Below are positions 32,527 through 40,923 of a DNA stretch of 42,862 bases, piece after piece. A program made the position numbers and the translations under genes. A model generated the notes under the pieces. That model worked only from the letters and a program-made list of their open reading frames with translations. It had not been told where the DNA came from and searched no databases. Source of the stretch: CAYSPT01 sp964432985 (lineage in GTDB: Bacteria; Muiribacteriota; CAYSPT01); the NCBI GenBank assembly GCA_964432985.1, contig CAYSPT010000044.1, forward strand, positions 1-42,862, read 5' to 3'. Position 1 is the stretch's first letter. Each line of letters starts with the position of its first letter.

Positions 32527-34677
32527 TTATTGTTCCTGTTCTTCGATTGCGGACTTAAATTTGCTGACAGATAACACGTATCCGTGCTCCTGCAGCACCT
32601 GTATTAATGCATTCGATTTATCAGGATGATTCCGCAAAGCCCGGCCTGCTTCCAGAGCGGACTCGATAGTGGCTTCACGGTTACCCGTTGATTCAAGCAT
32701 GATCAGAAGATTACGCCAACCGAGCACCGAAGCGGGATCACATTCCACCGAACGCTTGAATGCATCTATGGCCCCGTTAGTCTTCCCTTGATTATACAGG
32801 ACGAGGCCTTTGTTGACGTGGATATCGGAGCGGTCGGGAGCCAGGACAACCGCCTGATCCAGATGATGTCCCGCCAGAGCGAATTGGCCGGTCTCGGAAC
32901 AAACAGTTCCCACGTTGTACCGATGCACCGCCACCTGGTCTATGAGTTCGGCTTCAAACAGACGTATTCCAGGAGATCTGACTTTTAATCCCCGAACAAG
33001 GCAACGAGCCCAGAGAAACGGTGAAACGCTGCATGTTTGTTCTGTCTCAGGAACTGCCTTTCTGTCATGAACCCGGTACAGCACACCCCAGGGCTCCATA
33101 TACCACCTGGCGGAATCAAGTTCATCGTTGAAAACGCTAAAAACCTGCCCTCCGCTGCCTAACCACTGGTCTACCAGGGCCGACTTCTTTTTGACACGCC
33201 ATGCATCCTTCTTATCACGATCTATCACATTCGTTCCCATATCCGTTACAAGCGCGGTATTCAGTGCTCTGATATCGTGACCAATACCCGGGTAACGACA
33301 ATCAAGAGCCTGGATATACCAGGGAATATCCATGAGTGTCCCATTGACGATCGGTTTCTGCCGGTCCCGGCCCAGCACATCCTGAACGTACCACATGCAA
33401 AACGTGTACGGATCCCCTTTAACCAGAAGCAATCCCTTTGTGGGCAGGAGACGAAGGCTGCTGCGGGCCATGTCGAAAAAACCCAGACTGTTCCTTCTGT
33501 CAGAAACTGCGTAATTGCTGCACAGCATGCCCAATGGATAAGAAAATAAAACAGCCAGCAGAACAATTTCGACTTTTCTTTCTCCGATATGGCTGAGCAG
33601 TTCCTTAATAGAAAAGATGCCAAGACCGGAAAAAGCAAACACCACGGCGTATGACGGCAGGAAAAAAACATCGACATAGAAGAAATCCAGGGCTGTAAGA
33701 TCGAAGTTCAGGACCCAGGTCAAAAAAAACATGGGAAACAATGAAGTTACAAGCAGCACCGAGGTCAGCCACCGGTCCTTCCGCCATAGGTAAGCAACCC
33801 CGAGCAGCAGTACACTGAAAAAACCAATACTGGCGGAAACTGATGGAGATGGCCCCAACTGACGGTTGACAGCCCGGACCAGCCAACCAGCCTGTTTAGC
33901 ACGCCGGTCGGCCTGATCGGTGGTCATACTGACATCTGAGTACTGAGCCCGGCTTACCACTGCCTTGAATTGTTCCCAGTTTCCGGGAGCACCCCAGTCG
34001 TACCGGGGAGCGTGATTTGACCTGATTGGCAGCACTGCAAAAACCGTAAATCCCAGTGAGAAAAGTCCGATGCAAATGAGCAGCGGTTTGAATGACAGCA
34101 GATATTTCCGGCCTGCCCGGAGACACAGAAGCATTCCGAACAGAACCACTGAGATCAGCACGGGAACATAGTGAACACCTGCTGATATCCCGGTCAAAAA
34201 AGCACTCCCCATCAAGAATCCGAAACGCTCTGTTTTCCTCCAGCGTACGAAAAAGTATAGCAGCGCACATGCGGCAGCTGTCATGGCTGTTCCAACCTCG
34301 GCGTACGTCGCCAGGCGCCAGAAGGAAGCAGACACCGCGAAGATACCGGCTGCAAAAGCCGCAGCAGCAGTACTGCCAACCAACTCCTCAACCAGGAAAT
34401 ACACCAGAACCACAGACAGGACACCGGCAACAGCTGTCAGCAGGTTGACTCTGAAAGCCACGTCACCCATTGGAAGGAGCACGAACAACCTGGACAGCAA
34501 GACGAATGCAGGATATCCGGGTGGATGAGCTGCTCCAAAAAAGTAGGCAGCCAGAGTGAAATCGCCGCTGTCATCCACGGTCACCGTCGGCGCCAGAGTC
34601 CTGAGATACAGCAGCCAGGTTCCAAGGCTTATAATCCAGAGAATGGCCTGCCGCCTGGTGAATTTTCCGGTGAGCAT
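32527..34677 (-). CDS. DUF2723 polytopic membrane protein with C-terminal TPR
   Basis: 716 aa. The N-terminal half carries the DUF2723 signature near residues 35-58 (DDSGDF, AHPPGYP) and about ten membrane helices up to residue ~390, the layout of GT-C (PMT/ArnT-like) glycosyltransferases. The Asp/Glu-rich first loop (VTVDDSGDF) matches the catalytic position in GT-C enzymes. A soluble domain follows, with TPRs at about 590-670 (LAPDRSDIHVNKGLVLYNQG). A role in transferring sugar from a lipid carrier on the outer face of the membrane is inferred. The ATG abuts the stop of the TIM-barrel gene, so these form one operon. Confidence 0.85.
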   Translation of the reverse strand: MLTGKFTRRQAILWIISLGTWLLYLRTLAPTVTVDDSGDFTLAAYFFGAAHPPGYPAFVLLSRLFVLLPMGDVAFRVNLLTAVAGVLSVVLVYFLVEELVGSTAAAAFAAGIFAVSASFWRLATYAEVGTAMTAAACALLYFFVRWRKTERFGFLMGSAFLTGISAGVHYVPVLISVVLFGMLLCLRAGRKYLLSFKPLLICIGLFSLGFTVFAVLPIRSNHAPRYDWGAPGNWEQFKAVVSRAQYSDVSMTTDQADRRAKQAGWLVRAVNRQLGPSPSVSASIGFFSVLLLGVAYLWRKDRWLTSVLLVTSLFPMFFLTWVLNFDLTALDFFYVDVFFLPSYAVVFAFSGLGIFSIKELLSHIGERKVEIVLLAVLFSYPLGMLCSNYAVSDRRNSLGFFDMARSSLRLLPTKGLLLVKGDPYTFCMWYVQDVLGRDRQKPIVNGTLMDIPWYIQALDCRYPGIGHDIRALNTALVTDMGTNVIDRDKKDAWRVKKKSALVDQWLGSGGQVFSVFNDELDSARWYMEPWGVLYRVHDRKAVPETEQTCSVSPFLWARCLVRGLKVRSPGIRLFEAELIDQVAVHRYNVGTVCSETGQFALAGHHLDQAVVLAPDRSDIHVNKGLVLYNQGKTNGAIDAFKRSVECDPASVLGWRNLLIMLESTGNREATIESALEAGRALRNHPDKSNALIQVLQEHGYVLSVSKFKSAIEEQEQ

Positions 34678-35469
34678 TTATTTCCAGCTCTTTTCATGCA
34701 GGTACCTGAGACTGGTTTCCACGTCGGCCTCGGACTGGTTCTCGATGGTGAAACACGGCTCGATTCCCATGGAGTCGAGCGCCAGGAACAACGAGGTAAA
34801 ATCTATAGACCCTGCGCCCAACGCGTTGTGCTCGTCTGCCTGCCCATTGTTGTCATGCAGATGCACCTCGAACACCCTGTAACCGAAGGTGTCAATCCAG
34901 AAGGCAGACGTTTGCGGGGAAAACATGTTGATATGACCGGCATCCAGACACACGCCGATGTCCAGGGCGGGAAATTCCGTCATTATGCGCTCCAGAACAT
35001 CCGGGGTACGGTCAAAAACGTTTTCAAAAGCCAGCCTTAATCCATACTTCCTCGCCGAAAAACCGAGCAGCTGGATGCTGTCCCGGGCTCTGTCCCACCA
35101 TTCATCAAACCTGTCTCCCACCTGTTGAGGATTGTATCCAGTGTGAACGACAATTGCTTCCGGTCGCAGCACATCCGATATCTCCAGGGTCTCGCGCATC
35201 CGGCGGCGGGTTGACGCCAGCACCTCCCCGTCACCGCTTCCCAGGTTGGTACCCGTGAACGGTGCGTGCACGGTGCATTTTTTGCCATGGAGACGAAATG
35301 TCCGGGCCAGGCAAATGAGTTCTCCTTCCTCGAGACGATCGAGCATATCGGCTGAGACGAGAAACTCGGGAAAGACATTCCACCCATGAAAGGTGAGACG
35401 ATGTTCTTCGAACCAGTCCAGAGGCAGGTTCAGAAAGAGGTTTTCACCGGGGACAGGGATAGACGGCAC
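34678..35469 (-). CDS. Sugar phosphate isomerase/epimerase-like TIM barrel (AP endonuclease family 2)
   Basis: 263 aa. The xylose-isomerase-like TIM-barrel pattern is clear: HAPF (His near 68), IVVHTGYN, LAFENVF (Glu metal ligand), CLDAGHINM (Asp/His), FEVHLHDNNG (His/Asp) and FTIENQSE (last Glu). These ligands bind a divalent metal in sugar isomerases and epimerases; the substrate is unknown. The start is GTG 35469 with no visible SD, so the exact N-terminus is doubtful. It ends directly against the DUF2723 gene. The assembly gap lies 98 bp upstream of the start. Confidence 0.85.
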   Translation of the reverse strand: MPSIPVPGENLFLNLPLDWFEEHRLTFHGWNVFPEFLVSADMLDRLEEGELICLARTFRLHGKKCTVHAPFTGTNLGSGDGEVLASTRRRMRETLEISDVLRPEAIVVHTGYNPQQVGDRFDEWWDRARDSIQLLGFSARKYGLRLAFENVFDRTPDVLERIMTEFPALDIGVCLDAGHINMFSPQTSAFWIDTFGYRVFEVHLHDNNGQADEHNALGAGSIDFTSLFLALDSMGIEPCFTIENQSEADVETSLRYLHEKSWK

Positions 35470-35512
35470 CGTGGTAAGATCCTTTCCGTCATGATTCAGT
35501 TTGGGCTTCTTC

Positions 35513-35851
35513 TGTCAGCATGTCCGGGATGCCGTCGAGAATTCTTTCACTTATCCTATTCGGATTCNNNNNNNNNNNNNNNNNNNNNNNNNNNNNNNNN
35601 NNNNNNNNNNNNNNNNNNNNNNNNNNNNNNNNNNNNNNNNNNNNNNNNNNNNNNNNNNNNNNNNNNNTGTCAGCATGTCCGGGATGCCGTCGAGAATTCT
35701 TTCACTTATCCTATTCGGATTCCGTTTCGGCTTCCGATTGGGCTACGATTCGGATTTTGTCTAGGCGGCCTATTCTGATTCCGATTCGGCTTCTTCTGTC
35801 AGCATGTCCGGGATGCCGTCGAGAATTCTTTCACTTATCCTATTCGGATTC
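35513..35851 (-). repeat. Three 55-bp repeats resembling the Trm112 3' end, around the gap
   Basis: Identical 55-bp blocks lie at 35513-35567, 35668-35722 and 35797-35851. The third ends inside the Trm112 gene, covering its stop. On the minus strand they read ERILDGIPDMLTEEA, echoing the Trm112 ending RDGIPVMLVEESE. The spacer between copies two and three is made of GATTCGG-like short repeats. Copy one ends exactly where the Ns begin. The true copy number is hidden by the gap. Confidence 0.85.
35568..35667. other. Assembly gap of 100 N
   Basis: Exactly 100 Ns, a default gap length, so the real distance is unknown. Both edges lie in the 55-bp repeat, which is the likely reason assembly failed. 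No gene apart from the repeats is seen in 35470-35839. Confidence 0.99.
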
Positions 35852-36001
35852 TTCCACCAGCATGACCGGGATACCATCGCGGACAGGATATCGTTTTTTA
35901 CACTCGGGACACCTGAGGTACTCGGGTTCCTCGCTGTACTCGAGATCTCCCTTGCACACGGGACAGGCCAGTATTTCCAGGAGTTGTTCACTGAGAGACA
36001 T
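35840..36001 (-). CDS. Trm112/YcaR-family small zinc protein
   Basis: 53 aa from ATG 36001, chosen because AAGGAGG is 7 nt upstream; the earlier ATG at 36028 has none. The zinc-ribbon pair is CPVCKGDL near residue 13 and CPECKKRYPV near 34. The family ending DGIPVML is present. In eukaryotes and archaea Trm112 activates methyltransferases; in bacteria the role is less clear. The 3' end overlaps the 55-bp repeat array, which looks like partial duplications of this gene end. Confidence 0.92.
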   Translation of the reverse strand: MSLSEQLLEILACPVCKGDLEYSEEPEYLRCPECKKRYPVRDGIPVMLVEESE

Positions 36002-36088
36002 AATATGTCCTCCTTTATCTACCGGCAAATTGTATCATGACCGGTTGGGCTGGACAACCTCCGTGTTTCATTGGAGTGCTCGTTCAGT

Positions 36089-36709
36089 TCAGAACCTGAG
36101 ATGGTCACCAGTCTGCCTGACCGGGCCGTAGGTGACGCCGGCGGTACCGGGGAGGAAAGTCACCGGGGCCTCAAAGCTGATCACCGCCTGGGTCCGCACC
36201 CACTGCCCCCGGCCGTCTATCTGCATGATCCTGCCGGTTGAGACGATCCGGTCGGGAGCGTTGTCCCGGTTGGTGTCAAGCACCGAGAAGCCGTAGCGCC
36301 CCACCTGGAGTAGTGAGAGGGCTTCCCCCGTCATTACCGGCTCCAGGAGCGTGGTTCTTACCTCGTCGAACAGGTGCTGCCGGACAGCGTCCGGCTCCGG
36401 ATAGTAGAAGTTCTCCATGGTTTCACTCCGGCGTCCAGCAATGAGTTCATTCACATCGAAGGGAATGACATCCCGCGGGTCGGAAACCGTAGAGACGTAT
36501 GACGAATCGAGCCTGAGGGCTAAAGCGCCGAACTCGAGTCCCGTCAGGGCTATGTACCGGGCCTGATAGCTGCGGTACTGGCTCTCTCCCACCAGTATCT
36601 CGGTCTGGATGATAGCATGGAATCCCACCGACAGGGCCACCAGAACAGCAATCACCATGAGGAGAACGATCATCACGACTCCACGCAAACCGCTGATAGA
36701 TATACTCAT
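36089..36709 (-). CDS. PilX-like type IV pilus/type II secretion accessory protein
   Basis: 206 aa. The N-terminus matches the PilX N-terminal pattern: a short basic start (SGLRGVVMIVLLMVIAVLVAL) and one long hydrophobic helix, then Glu/Ala helix residues (QTEILVGESQYRSYQARYIALTG). The rest is a periplasmic domain with a recognisable GRGQWVRTQAVISFE strand region. It probably assembles into the pseudopilus or pilus tip; the exact family is uncertain. The ATG overlaps the gspF stop (ATGA). Confidence 0.65.
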   Translation of the reverse strand: MSISISGLRGVVMIVLLMVIAVLVALSVGFHAIIQTEILVGESQYRSYQARYIALTGLEFGALALRLDSSYVSTVSDPRDVIPFDVNELIAGRRSETMENFYYPEPDAVRQHLFDEVRTTLLEPVMTGEALSLLQVGRYGFSVLDTNRDNAPDRIVSTGRIMQIDGRGQWVRTQAVISFEAPVTFLPGTAGVTYGPVRQTGDHLRF

Positions 36710-37920
36710 TTTATGAACTTGGTCAGGTCGAACAGAGGCATGAGCATGGCCAGGGCCACGAAGCCCACCAGCAGACCCATAACCACGATGAGAACCGGTT
36801 CCACGATGGAGGTGATGGCTACGATGCTGGTCTCGACTTCGTACTCGAAAAAATCGCCGATTCTCACCAGCAGGTCAGAAAGCGACCCCGTGCGCTCACC
36901 CACCTCCACCATCTTGACTACCATGGGAGGGAAATGCCGGCTCCGGCCCAGGGGCTTGTGCAACGGATCCCCCCTGGTGACGGATGCTTCGGCCTTCTTC
37001 ATCAACTCGGCCAGCACCACGTTGTCGGTGACGTCCCGGGAAACTTCCAGGGCTTTCAGCATGTTCACGCCGTTTCCCAGCAGGGTGCCCAGGGTGCGGA
37101 CCAGCCTTGATATCACGGCTTTCGAGTACATGGTCCCGAACATGGGCGTCGAGATGAACACCAGGTCCATGCAATACTTCCCCGTCCTGGTGAACTTGAC
37201 CCATAGCACCACGATCACGACAACCACTGCCAGCCCGCTCACCATGACCAGCCAGTGCTGTGACAGGAAGGCCGAGGATTGCAAAAGGATGCGGGTGGGC
37301 AGGGGCAATTCGGCCCCGAAGCGCTTGAATACCTTGACAAACCGGGGGAAAATGAACGTGAGCAGGAAGGCAGTAACGGCGATGGTGACACCGATGAGCG
37401 CCACCGGGTAGATCATGGCCGAGCGCAGCTTCGCCTTCAACTTCTGGTCCCGCTCGGCGAAATCCGCCATTTTCTTCAGGATGCCGTCCAGCATACCCCC
37501 CGTTTCGCCGGCCTTCACCAGGTTGACGAAGACGGTGTTGAAGACATCCGGGTGCCGGGACAGGGCGGTGGAGAAATCGCTGCCGGAGGTAATGTCGTTT
37601 TTCACGTCCTTCAGTACCCTCTGCAGGTACCGGTTCGACGTCTGCCCGATCAGGATGTCCAGGCTCTCGATGAGCGATATCCCCGCACTGATCATGGTGG
37701 AGAGCTGCAGGTAGAAGAAGGACATGTCCCGGGACGACACCCAGTTGATATAACGGGACAGGTCCACGGTAGCCAAACCGCTCTTTTCCGGCTCCACGTT
37801 TATGACGAAGTAACCGTCCTCGAGAAGCTGATCGATGGCCTTGTCTTCCGTGGGGGCTTCAATTGTCCCCCGAAGGAGCTTCCCCCCCGGGTCCTTCACC
37901 TTGAAGGCAAACCACGGCAT
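36706..37920 (-). CDS. GspF/PilC inner-membrane platform protein
   Basis: 404 aa, standard size. Two T2SSF domains are seen at about 68-190 (MSFFYLQLSTMISAGISL, VFVNLVKAGETGGMLDGIL) and about 270-395 (ISRLVRTLGTLLGNGVNML, VGERTGSLSDLLVRIG). Membrane helices lie near 168-190, 220-238 and 375-395. The protein anchors the assembly ATPase and the growing (pseudo)pilus. It starts 8 bp after the gspE/pilB stop and overlaps the PilX-like gene. Confidence 0.95.
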   Translation of the reverse strand: MPWFAFKVKDPGGKLLRGTIEAPTEDKAIDQLLEDGYFVINVEPEKSGLATVDLSRYINWVSSRDMSFFYLQLSTMISAGISLIESLDILIGQTSNRYLQRVLKDVKNDITSGSDFSTALSRHPDVFNTVFVNLVKAGETGGMLDGILKKMADFAERDQKLKAKLRSAMIYPVALIGVTIAVTAFLLTFIFPRFVKVFKRFGAELPLPTRILLQSSAFLSQHWLVMVSGLAVVVVIVVLWVKFTRTGKYCMDLVFISTPMFGTMYSKAVISRLVRTLGTLLGNGVNMLKALEVSRDVTDNVVLAELMKKAEASVTRGDPLHKPLGRSRHFPPMVVKMVEVGERTGSLSDLLVRIGDFFEYEVETSIVAITSIVEPVLIVVMGLLVGFVALAMLMPLFDLTKFIK

Positions 37921-37928
37921 GGCGAGTC

Positions 37929-39626
37929 TCAGGCCCCCTTCGTAACCCGTAGCACTTCCGACAGCGAGGTGATCCCCTTGCGGGCCTTGATGAGCGCGTT
38001 TTCCCGCAGAATCTGCATTCCCTCCCGGCGGGCCACACGGCGTATCTGATCGATTGACGGCCGGCTCACAATGAGTTTGCGGAGGTTCTCGGTCATGACC
38101 ATCATCTCGTGGATCCCGGTGCGGCCCAGGTAACCCGAGCGGCCGCAGCGGGAGCAGCCGGCGCCATGACAGAACTCCATTTCCTTCTCTACCTTGAGTC
38201 CCAGCTCGGCCTTGAGTGAGTCGTCGGGAATGTGCTCCTCCCGGCAGTGCTCGCAGATCTTCCGGACCAGCCGCTGGGCGAGAACACAGAGGATGGTGGG
38301 AGTCAGGAGATACGACTCGATCCCCATCTCCAGCAGCCGTACAATGGCGCCGGGGGCATCGTTAGTGTGCAGGGTGGAAAAAACCAGATGGCCGGTCAGG
38401 GCCGCTTCGGTGGCGATACGGGCCGTTTCCTCGTCGCGGATCTCACCCACCATGATCACGTCCGGATCCTGACGCAGGATGGACCGCATGATATACGCAA
38501 AGGACATGCCGATCTCCGTGTGGGTCTGGACCTGGTTGATCAGTTCGAGCCGGTATTCCACCGGATTCTCAATAGTGGTGATGTTGATCTCCGGGGATTT
38601 GACCTCATTGAGGGCCGCATACAGCGTCGATGTCTTTCCGGAGCCGGTGGGACCAGTGAGCAGAACGATCCCGTTGGGCTCGGTGATGATCTTCCGGAAT
38701 TTAACCATATCACGGCTCAAGAACCCGAGCCGGTCCAGCCCCATGAGCACCGATGTTCGGTCGAGCACCCTGAGCACGATCTTCTCACCCCACACCGTGC
38801 GCAGGGAGTTCACCCTGAGATCGAGTTCTTTCGTTTCCAGCTTGACCTGGATACGGCCGTCCTGGGGCAGGCGCTTCTCGGCGATGTCCATCCCAGCCAT
38901 GATCTTCAACCGCGAGATCAGTGCCCCGGTGAGATTGGGCGGCACCTGGACTATCTCCCTGAGCACTCCGTCGATCCGGTACCGTACCCTGAGCTTGTTC
39001 TCCTCCGGCTCCACATGGATATCGCTGGCCCGCTCCTCGATGGCCTGCTTGATGATCAGATTGGCAAACTGGATGACCGGACTGGCGGTGGATTCCACGT
39101 CACCGGTCCCGTCAACCGACACGCCGGCCACTGCTTTCACCTTCTCGGCCGCCTCCGCCTCGGCGCCCATCTCGCCGATGAGCTGCTCCATCTCCTCGGT
39201 AGCGCCGTAGTACCGGGTATGGCAGGAGGAGATGTCGGCTTCCGGAGCTAGAACGATGTCCACCCGGCAGCCGCTGCGGTACTGGATCTGGTCCACCACG
39301 AACACGTCCAGCGGATCGGCCATGGCCAGGATGATCGAGTCACCTTCTTTCATGATGGGCATGACCAGGTGCTTCTTGGCGATGCTTGCCGGTACGAGCC
39401 TGAGCACCTCGGGCTCGATTTCATAGGTGTGGATGTCGATGAGTGGGACAGACAGCTGCCGGGAGAGGCACTCAAGCATACTCTCCTCGCTGATGAGTTC
39501 CAGCTCGATCAGGACCTTGCCCAAACGCCTGCGGCGGAGCTTCTGCTCCTTGAGGGCCTCCGACAGCTGCTCCGGGGTCAGAAGCCCATCCTCGATGAGC
39601 ATATCGCCAAGCCGTTTCTTGATCAT
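37929..39626 (-). CDS. GspE/PilB assembly ATPase
   Basis: 565 aa. Residues 1-140 form a MshEN/T2SSE N-terminal domain (RLGDMLIEDGLLTPEQ), which in relatives binds c-di-GMP or the platform. The ATPase core has Walker A GPTGSGKTST (325-334), an Asp box near 355, Walker B DPDVIMVGEIRD (388-399), a His box (LVFSTLHTNDAP) and a C-terminal zinc site (C458, C461, C491, C494). It drives pilin or pseudopilin polymerisation from the cytoplasm. The ATG overlaps the stop of the upstream TPR gene (ATGA) and GspF follows 8 bp on. Whether it belongs to a pilus or a type II secretion system cannot be told here. Confidence 0.97.
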   Translation of the reverse strand: MIKKRLGDMLIEDGLLTPEQLSEALKEQKLRRRRLGKVLIELELISEESMLECLSRQLSVPLIDIHTYEIEPEVLRLVPASIAKKHLVMPIMKEGDSIILAMADPLDVFVVDQIQYRSGCRVDIVLAPEADISSCHTRYYGATEEMEQLIGEMGAEAEAAEKVKAVAGVSVDGTGDVESTASPVIQFANLIIKQAIEERASDIHVEPEENKLRVRYRIDGVLREIVQVPPNLTGALISRLKIMAGMDIAEKRLPQDGRIQVKLETKELDLRVNSLRTVWGEKIVLRVLDRTSVLMGLDRLGFLSRDMVKFRKIITEPNGIVLLTGPTGSGKTSTLYAALNEVKSPEINITTIENPVEYRLELINQVQTHTEIGMSFAYIMRSILRQDPDVIMVGEIRDEETARIATEAALTGHLVFSTLHTNDAPGAIVRLLEMGIESYLLTPTILCVLAQRLVRKICEHCREEHIPDDSLKAELGLKVEKEMEFCHGAGCSRCGRSGYLGRTGIHEMMVMTENLRKLIVSRPSIDQIRRVARREGMQILRENALIKARKGITSLSEVLRVTKGA

Positions 39627-40477
39627 TCTATCGCCTTATCCGGCGGGTTTCCGCTGGCCAGCTCGGCGCACTCCCAGTAACGGATTCGCGCTTCCTTATA
39701 CTCGGGATTGATCTTGAGGGCCCGCTCCATGCATTCCAGGGCCCGACCGTACTCCCCCCGCGCCTTGTAGGCCAGACCCAGGTTGTAAATCACATCGGCG
39801 TACTCTGGATGGGCCGCGGTCACGGAACGGTAATGCCGTATGGCCTCCTCCAGGTAGCCTTGCTTGTTGTAAACACGGGCCAGGTTGTAATGAATGGTAG
39901 CCGGATCGAACACATCATCGGTCAGGCTCAGGTGGTTCTCGATTATCAGCTTGAGAAGACCGATGGTGCCTTCCATGTCACCAGCTTTCTCGTTTAGGAG
40001 CGCCAGCTGGTAGGCGGCAGCGGAGTACTGGGGATTCAGTTCCACGGCTCTCAGGTAATGCTCCACCGCCCGTTTGGTGTCGCCGAGCTCCCGGTACGCA
40101 TCCCCCAGGTTCTTGTGGGTGTCGGGGTACTGCTCCCCCCCATTCTCGAGCACATAGCGGTACTCTTCCACCGCGTGGAGGAGCAGGTCCTTGACGTCCT
40201 CCGGGGCCAGACCTGCGGAGCGCTCTTCCAGAGCCCAGGTCCGGTAAGCGGTCCCCAGGTTGTTGTGGATCATCAGGTTCCGGGGTGTCTCCACCAGCAG
40301 CCTCTGGAACAGGTCGACCGCCTCCTGGTACCGTCTGATGTTGTAATAGGCGTTTGCCAGGTCCAGGAGGAGCTTTTCGTCCTCGGGAAACTCAACTAAC
40401 AGCTTCTTGAGCTCCTCGATAAGTTCCTCGAGCATTCCCGGGCTGAAGTACGATTCGTCCTGCCCGCCAGATGACAT
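39623..40477 (-). CDS. TPR protein of the pilus/secretion operon
   Basis: 284 aa from ATG 40477, chosen for the GGAGGT 8 nt upstream; the longer frame to 40531 lacks an SD. TPR units run from about residue 30 to the end (FPEDEKLLLDLANAYYNIR, YPDTHKNLGDAYRELGDTKR, NPQYSAAAYQLALLNEKAG, HPEYADVIYNLGLAYKARG, NPEYKEARIRYW). There is no signal peptide, so it is cytoplasmic, unlike PilF-type lipoproteins. Its stop overlaps the GspE/PilB start. It probably scaffolds or regulates the ATPase. Confidence 0.88.
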   Translation of the reverse strand: MSSGGQDESYFSPGMLEELIEELKKLLVEFPEDEKLLLDLANAYYNIRRYQEAVDLFQRLLVETPRNLMIHNNLGTAYRTWALEERSAGLAPEDVKDLLLHAVEEYRYVLENGGEQYPDTHKNLGDAYRELGDTKRAVEHYLRAVELNPQYSAAAYQLALLNEKAGDMEGTIGLLKLIIENHLSLTDDVFDPATIHYNLARVYNKQGYLEEAIRHYRSVTAAHPEYADVIYNLGLAYKARGEYGRALECMERALKINPEYKEARIRYWECAELASGNPPDKAIE

Positions 40478-40610
40478 TATAAGTACCTCCAACAGTGGAA
40501 AAATAGTACCACAACCCGGCCATGCCATCAATACGAGTCCCGGTGCCTTAAACCTGGCTTTCTATACTATTACACCTGAGGGTGTGCGGGGTATATCCGT
40601 CTCTCCAGAC

Positions 40611-40640
40611 TTGACAAACACACCTTATTTATGGTATTTT
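40611..40640 (+). promoter_or_regulatory. Sigma-70-type promoter of the SLH-porin gene
   Basis: A perfect TTGACA (40611-40616) and TATTTT (40635-40640) are separated by 18 bp. The start would fall near 40647, giving a 5' leader of about 277 nt before the SLH-porin ATG. Upstream, 40478-40610 holds nothing else that I can identify. Confidence 0.75.
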
Positions 40641-40650
40641 AAGCAGCATC

Positions 40651-40691
40651 TGAAGCACAGGCTTCACCCGGCATGTCAATGCCTTTTTTTT
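40651..40691 (+). terminator. Attenuator-like double hairpin in the SLH-porin leader
   Basis: The first hairpin TGAAGC-ACAG-GCTTCA (40651-40666) is followed by GGCAT-GTCA-ATGCC (40670-40683) and an eight-T run (40684-40691). The second stem is only 5 bp, so termination may be partial. It lies just after the predicted start site, and so would yield a ~45-nt transcript or gate the downstream gene. Confidence 0.6.
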
Positions 40692-40923
40692 GTCTCGAAT
40701 CGGTGGCTGAAAGGAGGTGTATTCCCCTAAAAACACCGCTTCGCAGGTATCGGGCGCGCGCCGGTTCATGAAGCAGAAGGGGACGAGCAGCGAACGGGGA
40801 CAACGTCTCTCAGGCAGCCGGGCGAGGAAACCTGGAGGCTCGCCTGAACTCCGGGGAGAACCATCCCATAAGCTGCACCTCGACTCCCCTTACTATAGTA
40901 TTCTTGTGAAGGGGTAATTACTT
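40692..40923 (+). other. Long structured 5' leader of the SLH-porin gene
   Basis: About 230 nt with several possible stems: GGTGT/ACACC (near 40716-40737) and GGCGAG/CTCGCC (near 40822-40845). A 66-codon GTG frame at 40717-40917 stops 6 nt before the porin ATG; its SD (AAAGGAG) touches the GTG, so translation is doubtful. No known riboswitch was recognised. AAGGGG at about 40910 serves as the porin SD. Confidence 0.5.

Noticed and set aside
40717..40917. 66-codon GTG frame in the SLH-porin leader as a real gene
   Set aside because: Its SD touches the start codon, the product is Arg/Ser/Gly-rich without any domain, and RNA stems explain the sequence equally well. Kept as part of the leader.
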